Of a stretch of DNA of 8,741 nt, positions 1 to 5,181 are shown piece by piece (positions within the stretch are counted from its first letter, which is position 1; each line of letters opens with the position of its first letter). The notes under the pieces are model-generated. The model saw nothing but the letters and a program-made list of their open reading frames with translations. It did no database searches and was not told where the DNA came from. Source of the DNA: Caldora sp. SIO3E6 (GTDB taxonomy: Bacteria; Cyanobacteriota; Cyanobacteriia; Cyanobacteriales; Coleofasciculaceae); the NCBI GenBank assembly GCA_010672185.1, contig JAAHHL010000219.1:1-8741 (forward strand), written 5' to 3'. The translations under genes were made by a program, and so were the position numbers.

Positions 1-125
1 AGGTATTTACCGACAATGGTGCAAGGTTCTTGAAGCCAAAAATGCAAAAACCTTGGACTATTTTGGCTTGCCATAGGATTGAAAGCCTTGTCTGGTATGG
101 CTTACACACTTATGCAGCAGACCCT
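1..125 (-). mobile_element. End of an IS-like element; body lies left of the window
   Basis: The reverse complement of this stretch aligns with 4505-4640. The first 60 or so bases, starting AGGGTCTGCTG and continuing through a shared GACAAGGCTTTCAATC block, are nearly identical; the rest is weaker and needs gaps. Two diverged copies ending at the same motif mark a terminal region of a mobile element. The terminus is about position 125. I cannot assign an IS family, and no transposase reading frame is visible here because the body would lie outside the window. Confidence 0.55.
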
Positions 126-290
126 AAATAGTCGAAAACCTGGAGACAATCCCATGGCCTGCCAAGTGGTTTGAGCCAAAACCAGTCCTGGAAAAGACAA
201 AGTAGAAGATTCTTCCAGCAATTCGCTGTAGGTTCTAAACTCATCCACTTCCAAACCTACCAAAGCATAACGAACCTCCCAAAATCCCGA
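126..290 (-). pseudogene. Possible C-terminal gene stump, function unknown
   Basis: A minus-strand frame stays open across this stretch with protein-like composition, including segments such as WEVRYALVGLEVDEF and SFPGLVLAQTTWQAMG. It has no start of its own: upstream, near 290, the frame runs antisense into the antitoxin remnant. Downstream it runs into the IS-like end at 125. It therefore looks like an internal or C-terminal piece of a gene cut at both ends. I do not recognise the family. It could be a chance open frame, so confidence is low. Confidence 0.25.
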
Positions 291-298
291 ACAACTCT

Positions 299-532
299 TG
301 TACTTTAGGTTTAACCCAGAAACAGCTTGCTGAACTTGTTGGTACGAAACAGCCTGTAATCGCACGACTTGAAGATGCTGATTACGAGGGACATTCCCTT
401 TCCATGTTAGAAAAAATCGCTCGTGCTCTCAATCATCGCGTAGTAATCGATTTGATAATTAATCAGGACGCGATCGCATATGATATTGCGGCATTCCACA
501 AATTACCTGAGGTTGAGGGGGTATGCTATTGA
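299..532 (+). pseudogene. XRE/HigA-type antitoxin, N-terminally truncated
   Basis: The plus-strand frame reads TLGLTQKQLAELVGTKQPVI followed by ARLEDADYEGHSLSMLEKIA and then RALNHRVVIDL, ending at a TGA at 530-532. This is the classic Cro/C1-type helix-turn-helix of HigA-like antitoxins: LTQ.QLAE..GT.Q..IARLE, then S..ML.KIA.AL...V. In that family the protein binds DNA and represses its own toxin-antitoxin operon. No start codon precedes the domain; the usual N-terminal residues are missing, and foreign sequence begins around 290-298. No RelE/HigB-type toxin is readable upstream on this strand. A HIP1 octamer lies inside the remnant at 470-477. The DNA-binding core is intact, but without a start it is most likely dead. 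Confidence 0.6.
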
Positions 533-905
533 AAAGGGCGGGAAGCAATACGCCTCTAAGGTAAACGCGATCGCATCGTGATGAAATTCCCACAGTAATC
601 CCACCAAAAACTATAGCGATCGTACAGGATTTGGTGGTAGGATATTTAACGATGGGATAGGTGTGCGCCTGTAAGGTATGAATTGATAGTTATCGCAAAA
701 TCCGATAGCGTCAAGAATGTAGACAAAGGGAATCCTTCCTTGATAATTGGTAAACAGATTAATCAAGGTACTTCGCCGCTGACCACTGAAGGGGTGTACC
801 ATTCCAAACAAAAGATTGTTGATTACGCAGATAGTATGAAGCGATCGCGTTATCCGATAATGATGATAACATCTTGTCAGTATATGATAAGCCGAGATTT
901 TCTAA
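533..905. other. Degraded intergenic stretch with weak coding remnants
   Basis: No convincing gene is present. On the minus strand a 37-codon frame at 759-872 reads MLSSLSDNAIASYYLRNQQS and ends WSAAKYLD. Its composition is protein-like and could be a decayed gene end. Overlapping frames on both strands (683-919 plus, 611-811 minus) have no recognisable domain and no ribosome-binding site. HIP1 octamers lie at 567-574 and 841-848. I read this as decayed sequence between the antitoxin remnant and the heptamer array. Confidence 0.35.
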
Positions 906-1008
906 ATTCCCAATTCTAAATTCTAAATTCTAAATTCTAAATTCCCAATTCCCAATTCTAAATTCTAAATTCTAAATTCTAAATTCTCCATTCTCCATTC
1001 TAAATTCC
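903..1008. repeat. Tandem heptamer array (AATTCTA / AATTCCC)
   Basis: About 15 seven-base units, mostly AATTCTA with variants AATTCCC and AATTCTCC-like units, run without intervening unique sequence. This is a short tandemly repeated repetitive (STRR) sequence of the kind common in filamentous cyanobacteria. A related AATTCCC array recurs at 3203-3227, and a different heptamer (TTATTAC) at 4682-4729. Such arrays change length easily by slippage. Confidence 0.85.
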
Positions 1009-1075
1009 ATATGTTGTCTAGGTTTGAGGGCGCACGTCGGTCATTGGTGTCAACTTAAGGTGAAAAGCGCTGGAA

Positions 1076-1103
1076 GTAGAGGCAATTCATGAATTGCCTC
1101 TAC
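1076..1103. repeat. 28-bp perfect palindrome
   Basis: Each arm reads GTAGAGGCAATTCA, followed immediately by its complement, with no loop. It lies inside the MITE-like element just after the left inverted repeat. As RNA or extruded DNA it would form a 14-bp stem. Palindromes of this style are dispersed in cyanobacterial genomes; I see no gene-specific role. Confidence 0.8.
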
Positions 1104-1138
1104 CATATTTCTCACAAATTATGCGATCGCAGTGTTAT

Positions 1139-1255
1139 TGGTGACAAGTTAAAGGGTGGTGCATTTTGTCAACTCCCATATATAGTGTTTAGGGGCTAAA
1201 AAAGACCCTATATATGGAAATACCCAAGGGTTAAGGAAAATTGTATTCTTCTTCT
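1139..1255 (+). repeat. Conserved 115-bp repeat, copy 1
   Basis: Bases 1141-1255 match 8015-8129 without gaps and with three substitutions (1184, 1190, 1191), about 97% identity. A 10-bp stem, CCATATATAG at 1176-1185 with CTATATATGG at 1208-1217, encloses a 22-base loop. The start, ATTGGTGACAAGTTAAAGG, resembles the terminal repeat of the surrounding element (CATTGGTGTCAACTTAAGG), so this may be an older element end swallowed by the newer one. There is no coding potential in common with a known family. Confidence 0.75.
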
Positions 1256-1298
1256 TCTGCTCCTCCGCTCCTCCGCTCCTCCGCTCCTCCGCTCCCTT
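1246..1298. repeat. CTCCTCCG tandem octamer array
   Basis: About four to five units of CTCCTCCG follow a CTT-rich lead-in, giving a strong pyrimidine strand. The same array, with CTCCTCTG variants, follows copy 2 at 8120-8178. Short open frames here (GGAEERRS-like on the minus strand near 8150) are by-products of the repeat. Such homopurine/homopyrimidine tracts can form triplex DNA, but that is inference only. Confidence 0.75.
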
Positions 1299-1348
1299 GA
1301 CAACGGCATTTTTGCCTTAAGTTGACACCAATGCACGTCGGTGCGCCC

Positions 1349-2302
1349 CTACGATTTCAATATCAAAATCAATACTATCAACCCTCCCAAAATCCCTAAC
1401 AACTTAGTAGTACTGTTACTTTTCACCAAAATTTCCGAGTAAGATAGTTGATGATTTTGGATCAGTAAGAAAGAATGGGGATTAAAGAGGAAAGGTAACC
1501 CACGACTCAAGAGTAAGCGCAAAAAGAAATTAAGACTCCATAACCGTTTCCGTAAAGGGTCTTGATTGTATTGCCAAGGATAACTAGTTTGGGCTAAACG
1601 GATTAAAGCTTTAATCTCAGGTTGCCGTAACTTTTCGTAACGAGGAAGTGCTTCAGAGAGATTATCTTGAGTCTCTGCCAACCTTTCCTGAAAAAGATAG
1701 ACATCTTCAAGGGCAGAATTAACCCCTTGTCCAATATCCGGAGGAAAACAGTGAGCAGCATCCCCCAATAAAATTACCCCCGTTCCTTGATTAGCTTCCG
1801 GTTGTCCCCAGATGCGATACAAGCCGGAACAATATTGAGGAATCGGAAACTTGCCTCCAGCGCTAGCCGTAAATCTAGCCATTTCTTCCGGGGAAATGAT
1901 TTTGTCTAAAGGCAACTGAGGAAAAGCTTGCTTCAGGAATTGTTCCACTTCTGCTGTTGTGGTTAATTGCCAGATTGTATGCTCTGGATAGGTAATAATA
2001 TTCGCTGTCCTAGGTTGGGTAGAATCTTTGAAAGGTAATAACCCCAGAGAAATTGCCTGGTTACGTCCTTTAAAACTAGATCTTATCCCATAAGCCATAG
2101 TTGATTGAGCTACATCCCCCTCTTTGTCTGATAGGGGAAATTGGGGAGGGAAAGTGAGAACCTTGTATTGTAAACCAGTACTAGGAGAAGGAAATTGTTG
2201 CATGGCAAAAGCATCGGACTTTCCTTGCTCCCATTGAGCAAGAGTTTGACGTACAATGGAGTTTAAGCCATCACCAGCCACTACCAGAGTAGAACCTTCA
2301 CC
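1349..2302 (-). pseudogene. FAD-dependent monooxygenase (KMO-like), N-terminal half missing
   Basis: The frame begins GEGSTLVVAGDGLNSIVRQ, the conserved DG motif of aromatic-hydroxylase flavoproteins, which normally sits around residue 150. An in-frame stop (complement of 2303-2305) lies just upstream, so the Rossmann GxGxxG FAD-binding half is absent. The first ATG is at 2281, giving 310 residues against about 450 expected. The second FAD motif, GVILLGDAAHCFPPDIGQGV followed by NSALEDV, is intact, and the C-terminus ends in a hydrophobic helix (LLGILGGLIVLILIL), as in kynurenine 3-monooxygenase-like proteins. Those enzymes use NAD(P)H and O2 to hydroxylate aromatic rings; this piece cannot bind FAD normally. 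The upstream sequence belongs to an oppositely oriented acetyltransferase fragment. The TAG stop comes from the adjacent hairpin repeat, so the C-terminus may also be altered. Confidence 0.8.
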
Positions 2303-2452
2303 TTAGCAAATGCTACACTAGTACAGCAGTTAGCTGGCGCACAGGAAATTGCAGCAATGACCCTCTCTATCCCTCATCCCTACGAAGATGGGATGGCAGA
2401 AGAATGGATTAAAACCTATCCAGCAGCTTTATTTTTCTTAAATTGGCTTTAA
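2288..2452 (+). pseudogene. GNAT acetyltransferase N-terminal fragment
   Basis: The plus frame reads RTFTLANATLVQQLAGAQEI, then AAMTLSIPHPYEDGMAEEWI, then KTYPAALFFLNWL and TAA at 450-452 of the third kilobase (2450-2452). The pattern of a TERL-like strand, L..LAG..EIA..TL.IPHPYEDGMAEEWI, is typical of the first third of RimJ/RimL-type GNAT N-acetyltransferases, which transfer acetyl from acetyl-CoA. The start codon and the acetyl-CoA-binding region are both missing. Its left edge overlaps the broken edge of the monooxygenase (about 2288-2302), marking a rearrangement junction. Its stop lies 3 bases before the next ATG, so the lipoprotein gene may have been brought in by the same event. Confidence 0.6.
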
Positions 2453-2455
2453 CCC

Positions 2456-3061
2456 ATGTCAAGATGGTTAGACTTGAAGTTGAAGCGATTAAATGTTAGT
2501 TCGGTGGGTGTGAATTTAAATAGTTTTTTCGTCAGCTCATTCCCCTTCTTAGGGCATCGCCAGCTCTTTTCCCTAGTGACAGGCTGTTCAGTAGCAGTAG
2601 CTCTTAGCAGTTGTAACAGTGTAACCATTGACCAATACCAAGCCACAGCCGAAACCACTTTTACCTGGCGAGTTAGGTATACTATTGATGAGAATACTTA
2701 TAGAAACCCGCGCTTTGAGGAATTTGCTTCCAATTCTCTGCTTAACTACAACGGCGAGAAACCAGAAGACGCTGTAATCGGACCTGATGATCAAGGCTTG
2801 TGGTGGCCGACTATGCCCCCAAAACCTAGTATAGATCAAGTAGAACAACGGGAAAAAGTTCAAGAAATCCATCATAAACCAGAACTTTTGCGTACTGTAA
2901 AATATCATTTAACCTACCAACAAGATGGTCAAACAGTTACCTTACCGACTAACTACCAGGTTTATCGGCAGGTAGCTAGAGCTTATCCTTATGGAAAAAA
3001 ATTGCAGCTGACTTTAGGCATCAATAATGGTTCTGTGGAGAAAGCTGAGCCATTGGATTGA
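2456..3061 (+). CDS. Putative lipoprotein, conserved-looking, function unknown
   Basis: The protein has 201 residues. A hydrophobic stretch at residues 37-52 (LFSLVTGCSVAVALSS) leads into C53 in the context ALSSCN, which fits a lipobox; cleavage before C53 would anchor the mature 149-residue protein to a membrane, most likely facing the periplasm. The part before the signal (residues 1-36) is unusually long and basic. No clear ribosome-binding site precedes the ATG at 2456, so the true start may be an internal GTG or TTG near 2504-2510, or the 5' end may have been replaced at the rearrangement just upstream. The mature part is soluble, rich in W, Y and charged residues (WWPTMPPKPSIDQVEQREK), with no motif I recognise. 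It is a believable gene from its composition, but its function is unknown. Confidence 0.7.
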   Translation: MSRWLDLKLKRLNVSSVGVNLNSFFVSSFPFLGHRQLFSLVTGCSVAVALSSCNSVTIDQYQATAETTFTWRVRYTIDENTYRNPRFEEFASNSLLNYNGEKPEDAVIGPDDQGLWWPTMPPKPSIDQVEQREKVQEIHHKPELLRTVKYHLTYQQDGQTVTLPTNYQVYRQVARAYPYGKKLQLTLGINNGSVEKAEPLD

Positions 3062-3275
3062 TAGGGAGTGTGGGAAGTGTGGGGAGTGTGGGAGGTGTGG
3101 GGAGATAGAGACAAAGGAAAACTTATGATTTTTTGAACAGTTAGGCTATAAATCCCACCTCATATTTCGTTGACCCGGAGATGAGGGAAAAAAGGGAGAT
3201 AATTCCAATTCCCAATTCCCAATTCCCTTTGCGCAGCATGGTGAGCAAAGCGAGGCAAATTCCCAATTATGAAAA
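3062..3275. repeat. Repeat-rich spacer: GTGTGGG units, AATTCCC heptamers, GAAAAAT units
   Basis: No gene is present. Imperfect GGAGTGTGGG-type units occupy 3064-3104, AATTCCC heptamers 3203-3227, and GAAAAAT units 3271-3287. A small hairpin (CTTTGC at 3227-3232 with GCAAAG at 3245-3250) sits between the last two. The GAAAAAT units run into the start of the next gene, so its start codon lies within repeat DNA. Confidence 0.65.
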
Positions 3276-4409
3276 ATGAAAAATGAAAATCAAATGCAAG
3301 CCTTAATCAGGCCAATTATTCTGCAAGCACAAAAAGAGCTCTTACCACCAGGGAAGTTTTATAGTCTTTGTCAGCGGCTGCGTAATCAAACTAGTATCAA
3401 AAGATTCTATTTCTTAACTCCGCCTCCCCATTTGATTAACTTGCAGGCTCATCAAATTTCTCCCCATCAGCTGTGTAAGTTTTTGGATAGATTAGCCCAC
3501 TATGTCAGCTCGGTTGCTCTAGAAGGTCACCAAGAACTATTCTACCTACAAAGAGTAAATCTCAGGCTCAAAGGTGCTAACAGGAAAGTAGTGCTAGTAA
3601 AGAGAAGAATAGCTGATACGCAGTTGCATTCAAAGATAGTAGTTAAAACAGACGCGGAGAGTCGGAGACAAGGAGACACGGAGAAAATGAATGTGCGACT
3701 TTTGAGGGCAACTTGGTATGAACACCAGCGTATCAACATTGCTACAGGGATGAAGATTGAGGTAGAAATAGTTGGTGCAGGGATGATTGGTAGAGTAGCT
3801 CGGGTAAGAATTAATGATGGCCAGGATTTGGCCTTTAAAGCTTTTTTTGACCCAAATTTTGTCTGGCAACATGGTCCTTGGGCAGAAATTCCGATTGGCA
3901 TCCGACTGAAAGCTTGTCAGGTGACTAAAGACTTACCAGAATTTTTGTTTGCGGGTCAGGATTGGGCTGTTTGGGAATGGATTTATCCCCATACTAATCC
4001 TCAGTCAAGGAAAGGGGGAATAACCTATGAACAGTTTGCCAAACTTGAAGGTTTGATTAAGCTCAATCCCTTAAATCGCAGCAACTACAACCCTTATAAT
4101 ATGCGCTTAGACCCAGGGGGAATTCAGAAAAAATATTGGGGAAGACGCTTCCATGATTTCTTCAAAGGGGTTATCTTTTATTCCCGAAAAGCTCACCGAG
4201 AAGGGTTACAGTCATTGACACTCCACCTAAGGAGAAATAGAGTTCGTTATTTTTGCTTACGATTAGTTGCTCTATTTTTTCCGAAATTTATTCAGACTTA
4301 CCAGGCTCGTGCAATAAGGCAGAAGGCAGAAGGCAGTTCGGCAAAGCCGTTGCCGCAGGCTAGCCAGGAGGCAGGAGGCAGAAGGCAGGAGGGAAGAAAG
4401 TTGGTGTAG
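3276..4409 (+). CDS. Hypothetical protein with a degenerate kinase-like fold
   Basis: The protein has 377 residues and no family I can name. Residues 160-238 look like a kinase N-lobe: a glycine-rich turn GAGMIGRVARVRI (167-179), a strand with a VAIK-type lysine LAFKAFF (K188), a possible helix-C glutamate (E204), and a hinge-like segment FLFAGQDWAVWEWIYP (223-238). Residues 268-282, RSNYNPYNMRLDPGG, align with the aminoglycoside-phosphotransferase/ABC1-type loop HGDLHPGNxLxDPxG, but the catalytic Asp is Asn270 and the His is Arg268. No DFG-like aspartate follows. If the fold is right, this is a pseudokinase. Two segments look repeat-derived: residues 126-137 (DAESRRQGDTEK) and the C-terminal tail from about 348 (QKAEGSSAKPLP and following). 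The start at 3276 is uncertain because it lies in ATGAAAA repeats; Met7 (3294) is an alternative. There is no clear Shine-Dalgarno sequence. Confidence 0.65.
   Translation: MKNENQMQALIRPIILQAQKELLPPGKFYSLCQRLRNQTSIKRFYFLTPPPHLINLQAHQISPHQLCKFLDRLAHYVSSVALEGHQELFYLQRVNLRLKGANRKVVLVKRRIADTQLHSKIVVKTDAESRRQGDTEKMNVRLLRATWYEHQRINIATGMKIEVEIVGAGMIGRVARVRINDGQDLAFKAFFDPNFVWQHGPWAEIPIGIRLKACQVTKDLPEFLFAGQDWAVWEWIYPHTNPQSRKGGITYEQFAKLEGLIKLNPLNRSNYNPYNMRLDPGGIQKKYWGRRFHDFFKGVIFYSRKAHREGLQSLTLHLRRNRVRYFCLRLVALFFPKFIQTYQARAIRQKAEGSSAKPLPQASQEAGGRRQEGRKLV
3651..3686 (+). repeat. Purine-rich repeat embedded in frame
   Basis: The run is built on GGAGA units (GACGCGGAGAGTCGGAGACA, then AGGAGACACGGAGAAA). 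It has the look of dispersed cyanobacterial purine-rich repeats, which are normally intergenic. Here its 36 bases equal 12 codons and keep the frame, inserting a charged DAESRRQGDTEK linker just before the kinase-like part. Confidence 0.5.
4314..4404 (+). repeat. GGCAGAA / GGAGGCA repeat forming the tail of the kinase-like gene
   Basis: GGCAGAA-type heptamers flank a compact palindrome-rich insert (TTCGGCAAAGCCGTTGCC, then GCAGGCTAGCC). The gene reads through all of it, giving an R/E/G/Q-rich tail from residue 348 to the stop at 4407-4409. The ancestral C-terminus was probably near residue 346. Confidence 0.6.
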
Positions 4410-4470
4410 TAAGTTTTTAATAGCTGAAAGCTGTTTCTGGCTTCTTTTTGGACTGAAGTCCTACTACTGC
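4410..4470. other. Spacer with two small hairpins
   Basis: AGCT-GAA-AGCT near 4424-4434 and GGACT-GA-AGTCC at 4450-4461 form short stems after the kinase-like gene. Neither has a proper U-run immediately after it, so they are weak terminator candidates. There is nothing else of note before the direct repeat at 4470. Confidence 0.3.
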
Positions 4471-4508
4471 TTATTACTTATTACTTTTTCTCCCAAGCCC
4501 TACTTAGG
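4470..4508. repeat. 39-bp direct repeat, left copy
   Basis: It matches 4710-4748 with 37 of 39 bases and an exact 240-base offset. It contains TTATTAC units, then TCTCCCAAGCCCTACTTAGG. The final CTACTTAGG equals the last two codons plus stop of the downstream minus-strand gene, so this copy is a duplicate of that gene's 3' end. Confidence 0.7.
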
Positions 4509-4680
4509 GTCTGCTGAATAAGTGTGTAAGCTATGTCAGACAAGGCTTTCAATCATGCAGGAAACCACAAAAGTCCAAAGAAGTTGCATCTGTTGGCTCA
4601 AAAACCTGGCATCTACTTGGGAAATCCCTGGGTAACCTTGGGGGATGCAGATGCCCAAAACAGCGGATAAATGCTGCATT
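4505..4680 (+). mobile_element. Solo IS-like end, inverted relative to 1-125
   Basis: Starting AGGGTCTGCTGAATAAGTG and continuing with GACAAGGCTTTCAATC, it is a diverged copy of the reverse complement of 1-125. Similarity fades after about 130 bases. There is no transposase and no matching opposite terminus nearby, so it is a remnant. It is bracketed by the 39-bp direct repeats at 4470 and 4710. An imperfect palindrome around GGTAACC at 4632-4638 lies inside. Confidence 0.55.
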
Positions 4681-4681
4681 C

Positions 4682-4729
4682 CTTATTACTTATTACTTAT
4701 TACTTATTACTTATTACTTATTACTTATT
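4682..4729. repeat. TTATTAC tandem heptamer array
   Basis: There are about seven units of CTTATTA/TTATTAC in register. The array leads directly into the 3' end of the gene at 4740-5057. Two further units appear in the left direct repeat at 4470-4484. Confidence 0.85.
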
Positions 4730-4748
4730 CTCCCAAACCCTACTTAGG
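4710..4748. repeat. 39-bp direct repeat, right copy
   Basis: This is the partner of 4470-4508, differing at two positions. It includes the stop codon and last two codons of the adjacent minus-strand gene, and is probably the ancestral copy. Confidence 0.7.
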
Positions 4749-5057
4749 AGGAGTAATAGTGAAGGAAATTGAGCGAGGGGATGGAACTACTGTGCTTGAG
4801 GTTGACGGCTGAAGCTGCTCCTGATTTGGTGGATTAGTCAAACTACCATTGTCTGCTGTTGGTAGATGATTGTTAGCTTCAGATTGATTTGGTGGTTGTC
4901 CAAAAGACCAACTAACATATTTGCTATAGTTAGAAGCGATCGCTAGCAAGGCTCCACCGACGATAAATACGGGCAGGGGTATAGTGAAGTCCTTCATCCA
5001 TTGATACAGTTCCACCATCCCCAACAAAACTAGAAAGCTAAATATCCAAAATCTCAT
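4740..5057 (-). CDS. Small two-helix membrane protein, function unknown
   Basis: The protein has 105 residues. The N-terminal 45 residues hold two hydrophobic segments, about 3-19 (FWIFSFLVLLGMVELYQ) and 26-43 (IPLPVFIVGGALLAIASN), separated by the short polar WMKDFT link, so a hairpin in the membrane is likely. The C-terminal 60 residues are low-complexity and rich in P, S, N, Q and T, probably disordered. No enzymatic motif is visible. It lies on the same strand as and downstream of prk, but a terminator hairpin separates the two, and TTGGCA with GATAAA 18 bases downstream (between about 5097 and 5068) could be its own promoter. Its stop codon touches the heptamer array and direct repeat at 4710-4748. 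I do not know its function. Confidence 0.65.
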   Translation of the reverse strand: MRFWIFSFLVLLGMVELYQWMKDFTIPLPVFIVGGALLAIASNYSKYVSWSFGQPPNQSEANNHLPTADNGSLTNPPNQEQLQPSTSSTVVPSPRSISFTITPPK

Positions 5058-5067
5058 AAATTTAATC

Positions 5068-5100
5068 TCGTGTTTATCCCCAAATATTTTTTATTGTGCC
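5068..5100 (-). promoter_or_regulatory. Possible sigma70-type promoter of the small membrane protein gene
   Basis: Reading the minus strand, TTGGCA is followed after 18 bases by GATAAA, about 10-15 bases before the start codon at 5057. The spacing is acceptable, but the leader would be very short. The site overlaps the tail of the prk terminator. This is a pattern match only. Confidence 0.25.
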
Positions 5101-5139
5101 AAAATTTAAGCGCGAGGGGCTAATGTTAGCTCTCGCGCT
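5100..5139 (-). terminator. Rho-independent-type terminator of prk
   Basis: The minus strand folds AGCGCGAG (complement of 5132-5139) against CTCGCGCT (complement of 5109-5116). An inner GCTAA/TTAGC stem extends it, with a small bulge. It is followed by TAAATTTT, a U-rich tail. It lies 43 bases past the prk stop. In the other direction the hairpin is followed by CTACAGG, so it should act only on prk. Confidence 0.65.
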
Positions 5140-5181
5140 CTACAGGATTATGGGAAAACCCCTTTATTGATTACCGAATAG

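Larger units (their letters stand above)
470..1130. repeat. Cluster of HIP1 octamers (GCGATCGC)
   Basis: Perfect GCGATCGC palindromes lie at 470-477, 567-574, 841-848 and 1123-1130. Only one other was found in the window, at 4936-4943, inside the small membrane-protein gene. HIP1 is highly over-represented in many cyanobacterial genomes and supports the taxonomic reading. I infer no local function. Confidence 0.75.
1042..1333. mobile_element. 292-bp MITE-like element with TIRs and 9-bp target duplication
   Basis: The ends are perfect 19-bp inverted repeats, CATTGGTGTCAACTTAAGG at 1042-1060 and its complement at 1315-1333. They are flanked by a direct repeat CACGTCGGT at 1033-1041 and 1334-1342, the footprint of transposition. 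There is no room for a transposase, so the element is non-autonomous. Inside are a 28-bp perfect palindrome, a HIP1 site, a copy of the 115-bp conserved repeat shared with 8015-8129, and a CTCCTCCG octamer array. The exact boundary is ambiguous by one base because a G is shared. Perfect ends and duplication suggest a fairly recent insertion. The parent IS family is not identifiable from sequence alone. Confidence 0.75.
1021..1355. repeat. GC-rich hairpin repeat split by an insertion
   Basis: If the element at 1042-1333 and one target copy are removed, the flanks join into GGGCGCAC-GTCG-GTGCGCCC followed by CTAC. This is an 8-bp perfect hairpin with a 4-base loop, and it resembles dispersed GC-rich palindromes seen in many cyanobacterial genomes. 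The right half also provides the stop codon (complement of 1349-1351) of the monooxygenase remnant, so the hairpin itself may once have landed in that gene's 3' end. Confidence 0.6.

Noticed and set aside
683..919. 78-residue plus-strand frame and 66-residue minus frame (611-811)
   Set aside because: They overlap each other, have no ribosome-binding site or known motif, and the first ends inside the heptamer array.
903..1008. Repeats resembling a CRISPR array
   Set aside because: The units are 7-base tandem repeats with no spacers; the same applies to the arrays at 1246, 4682 and 8120. No cas gene is present.
1139..1255. Riboswitch or known small RNA in the 115-bp repeat
   Set aside because: It resembles no riboswitch class I know and sits in a mobile element in one copy; kept only as a structured repeat.
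2449..2908. Minus-strand frames opposite the lipoprotein gene
   Set aside because: The plus-strand frame has a signal peptide, a lipobox and protein-like composition; the others are shadows.
3542..3901. Minus-strand frames opposite the kinase-like gene
   Set aside because: They have no recognisable domain, are rich in C/S/P/L as expected of antisense frames, and lie fully inside the plus-strand gene.
126..4505. True composite transposon between the two IS-like ends
   Set aside because: The right end is a solo remnant without transposase, the copies are well diverged, and no target duplication links 125 and 4505.
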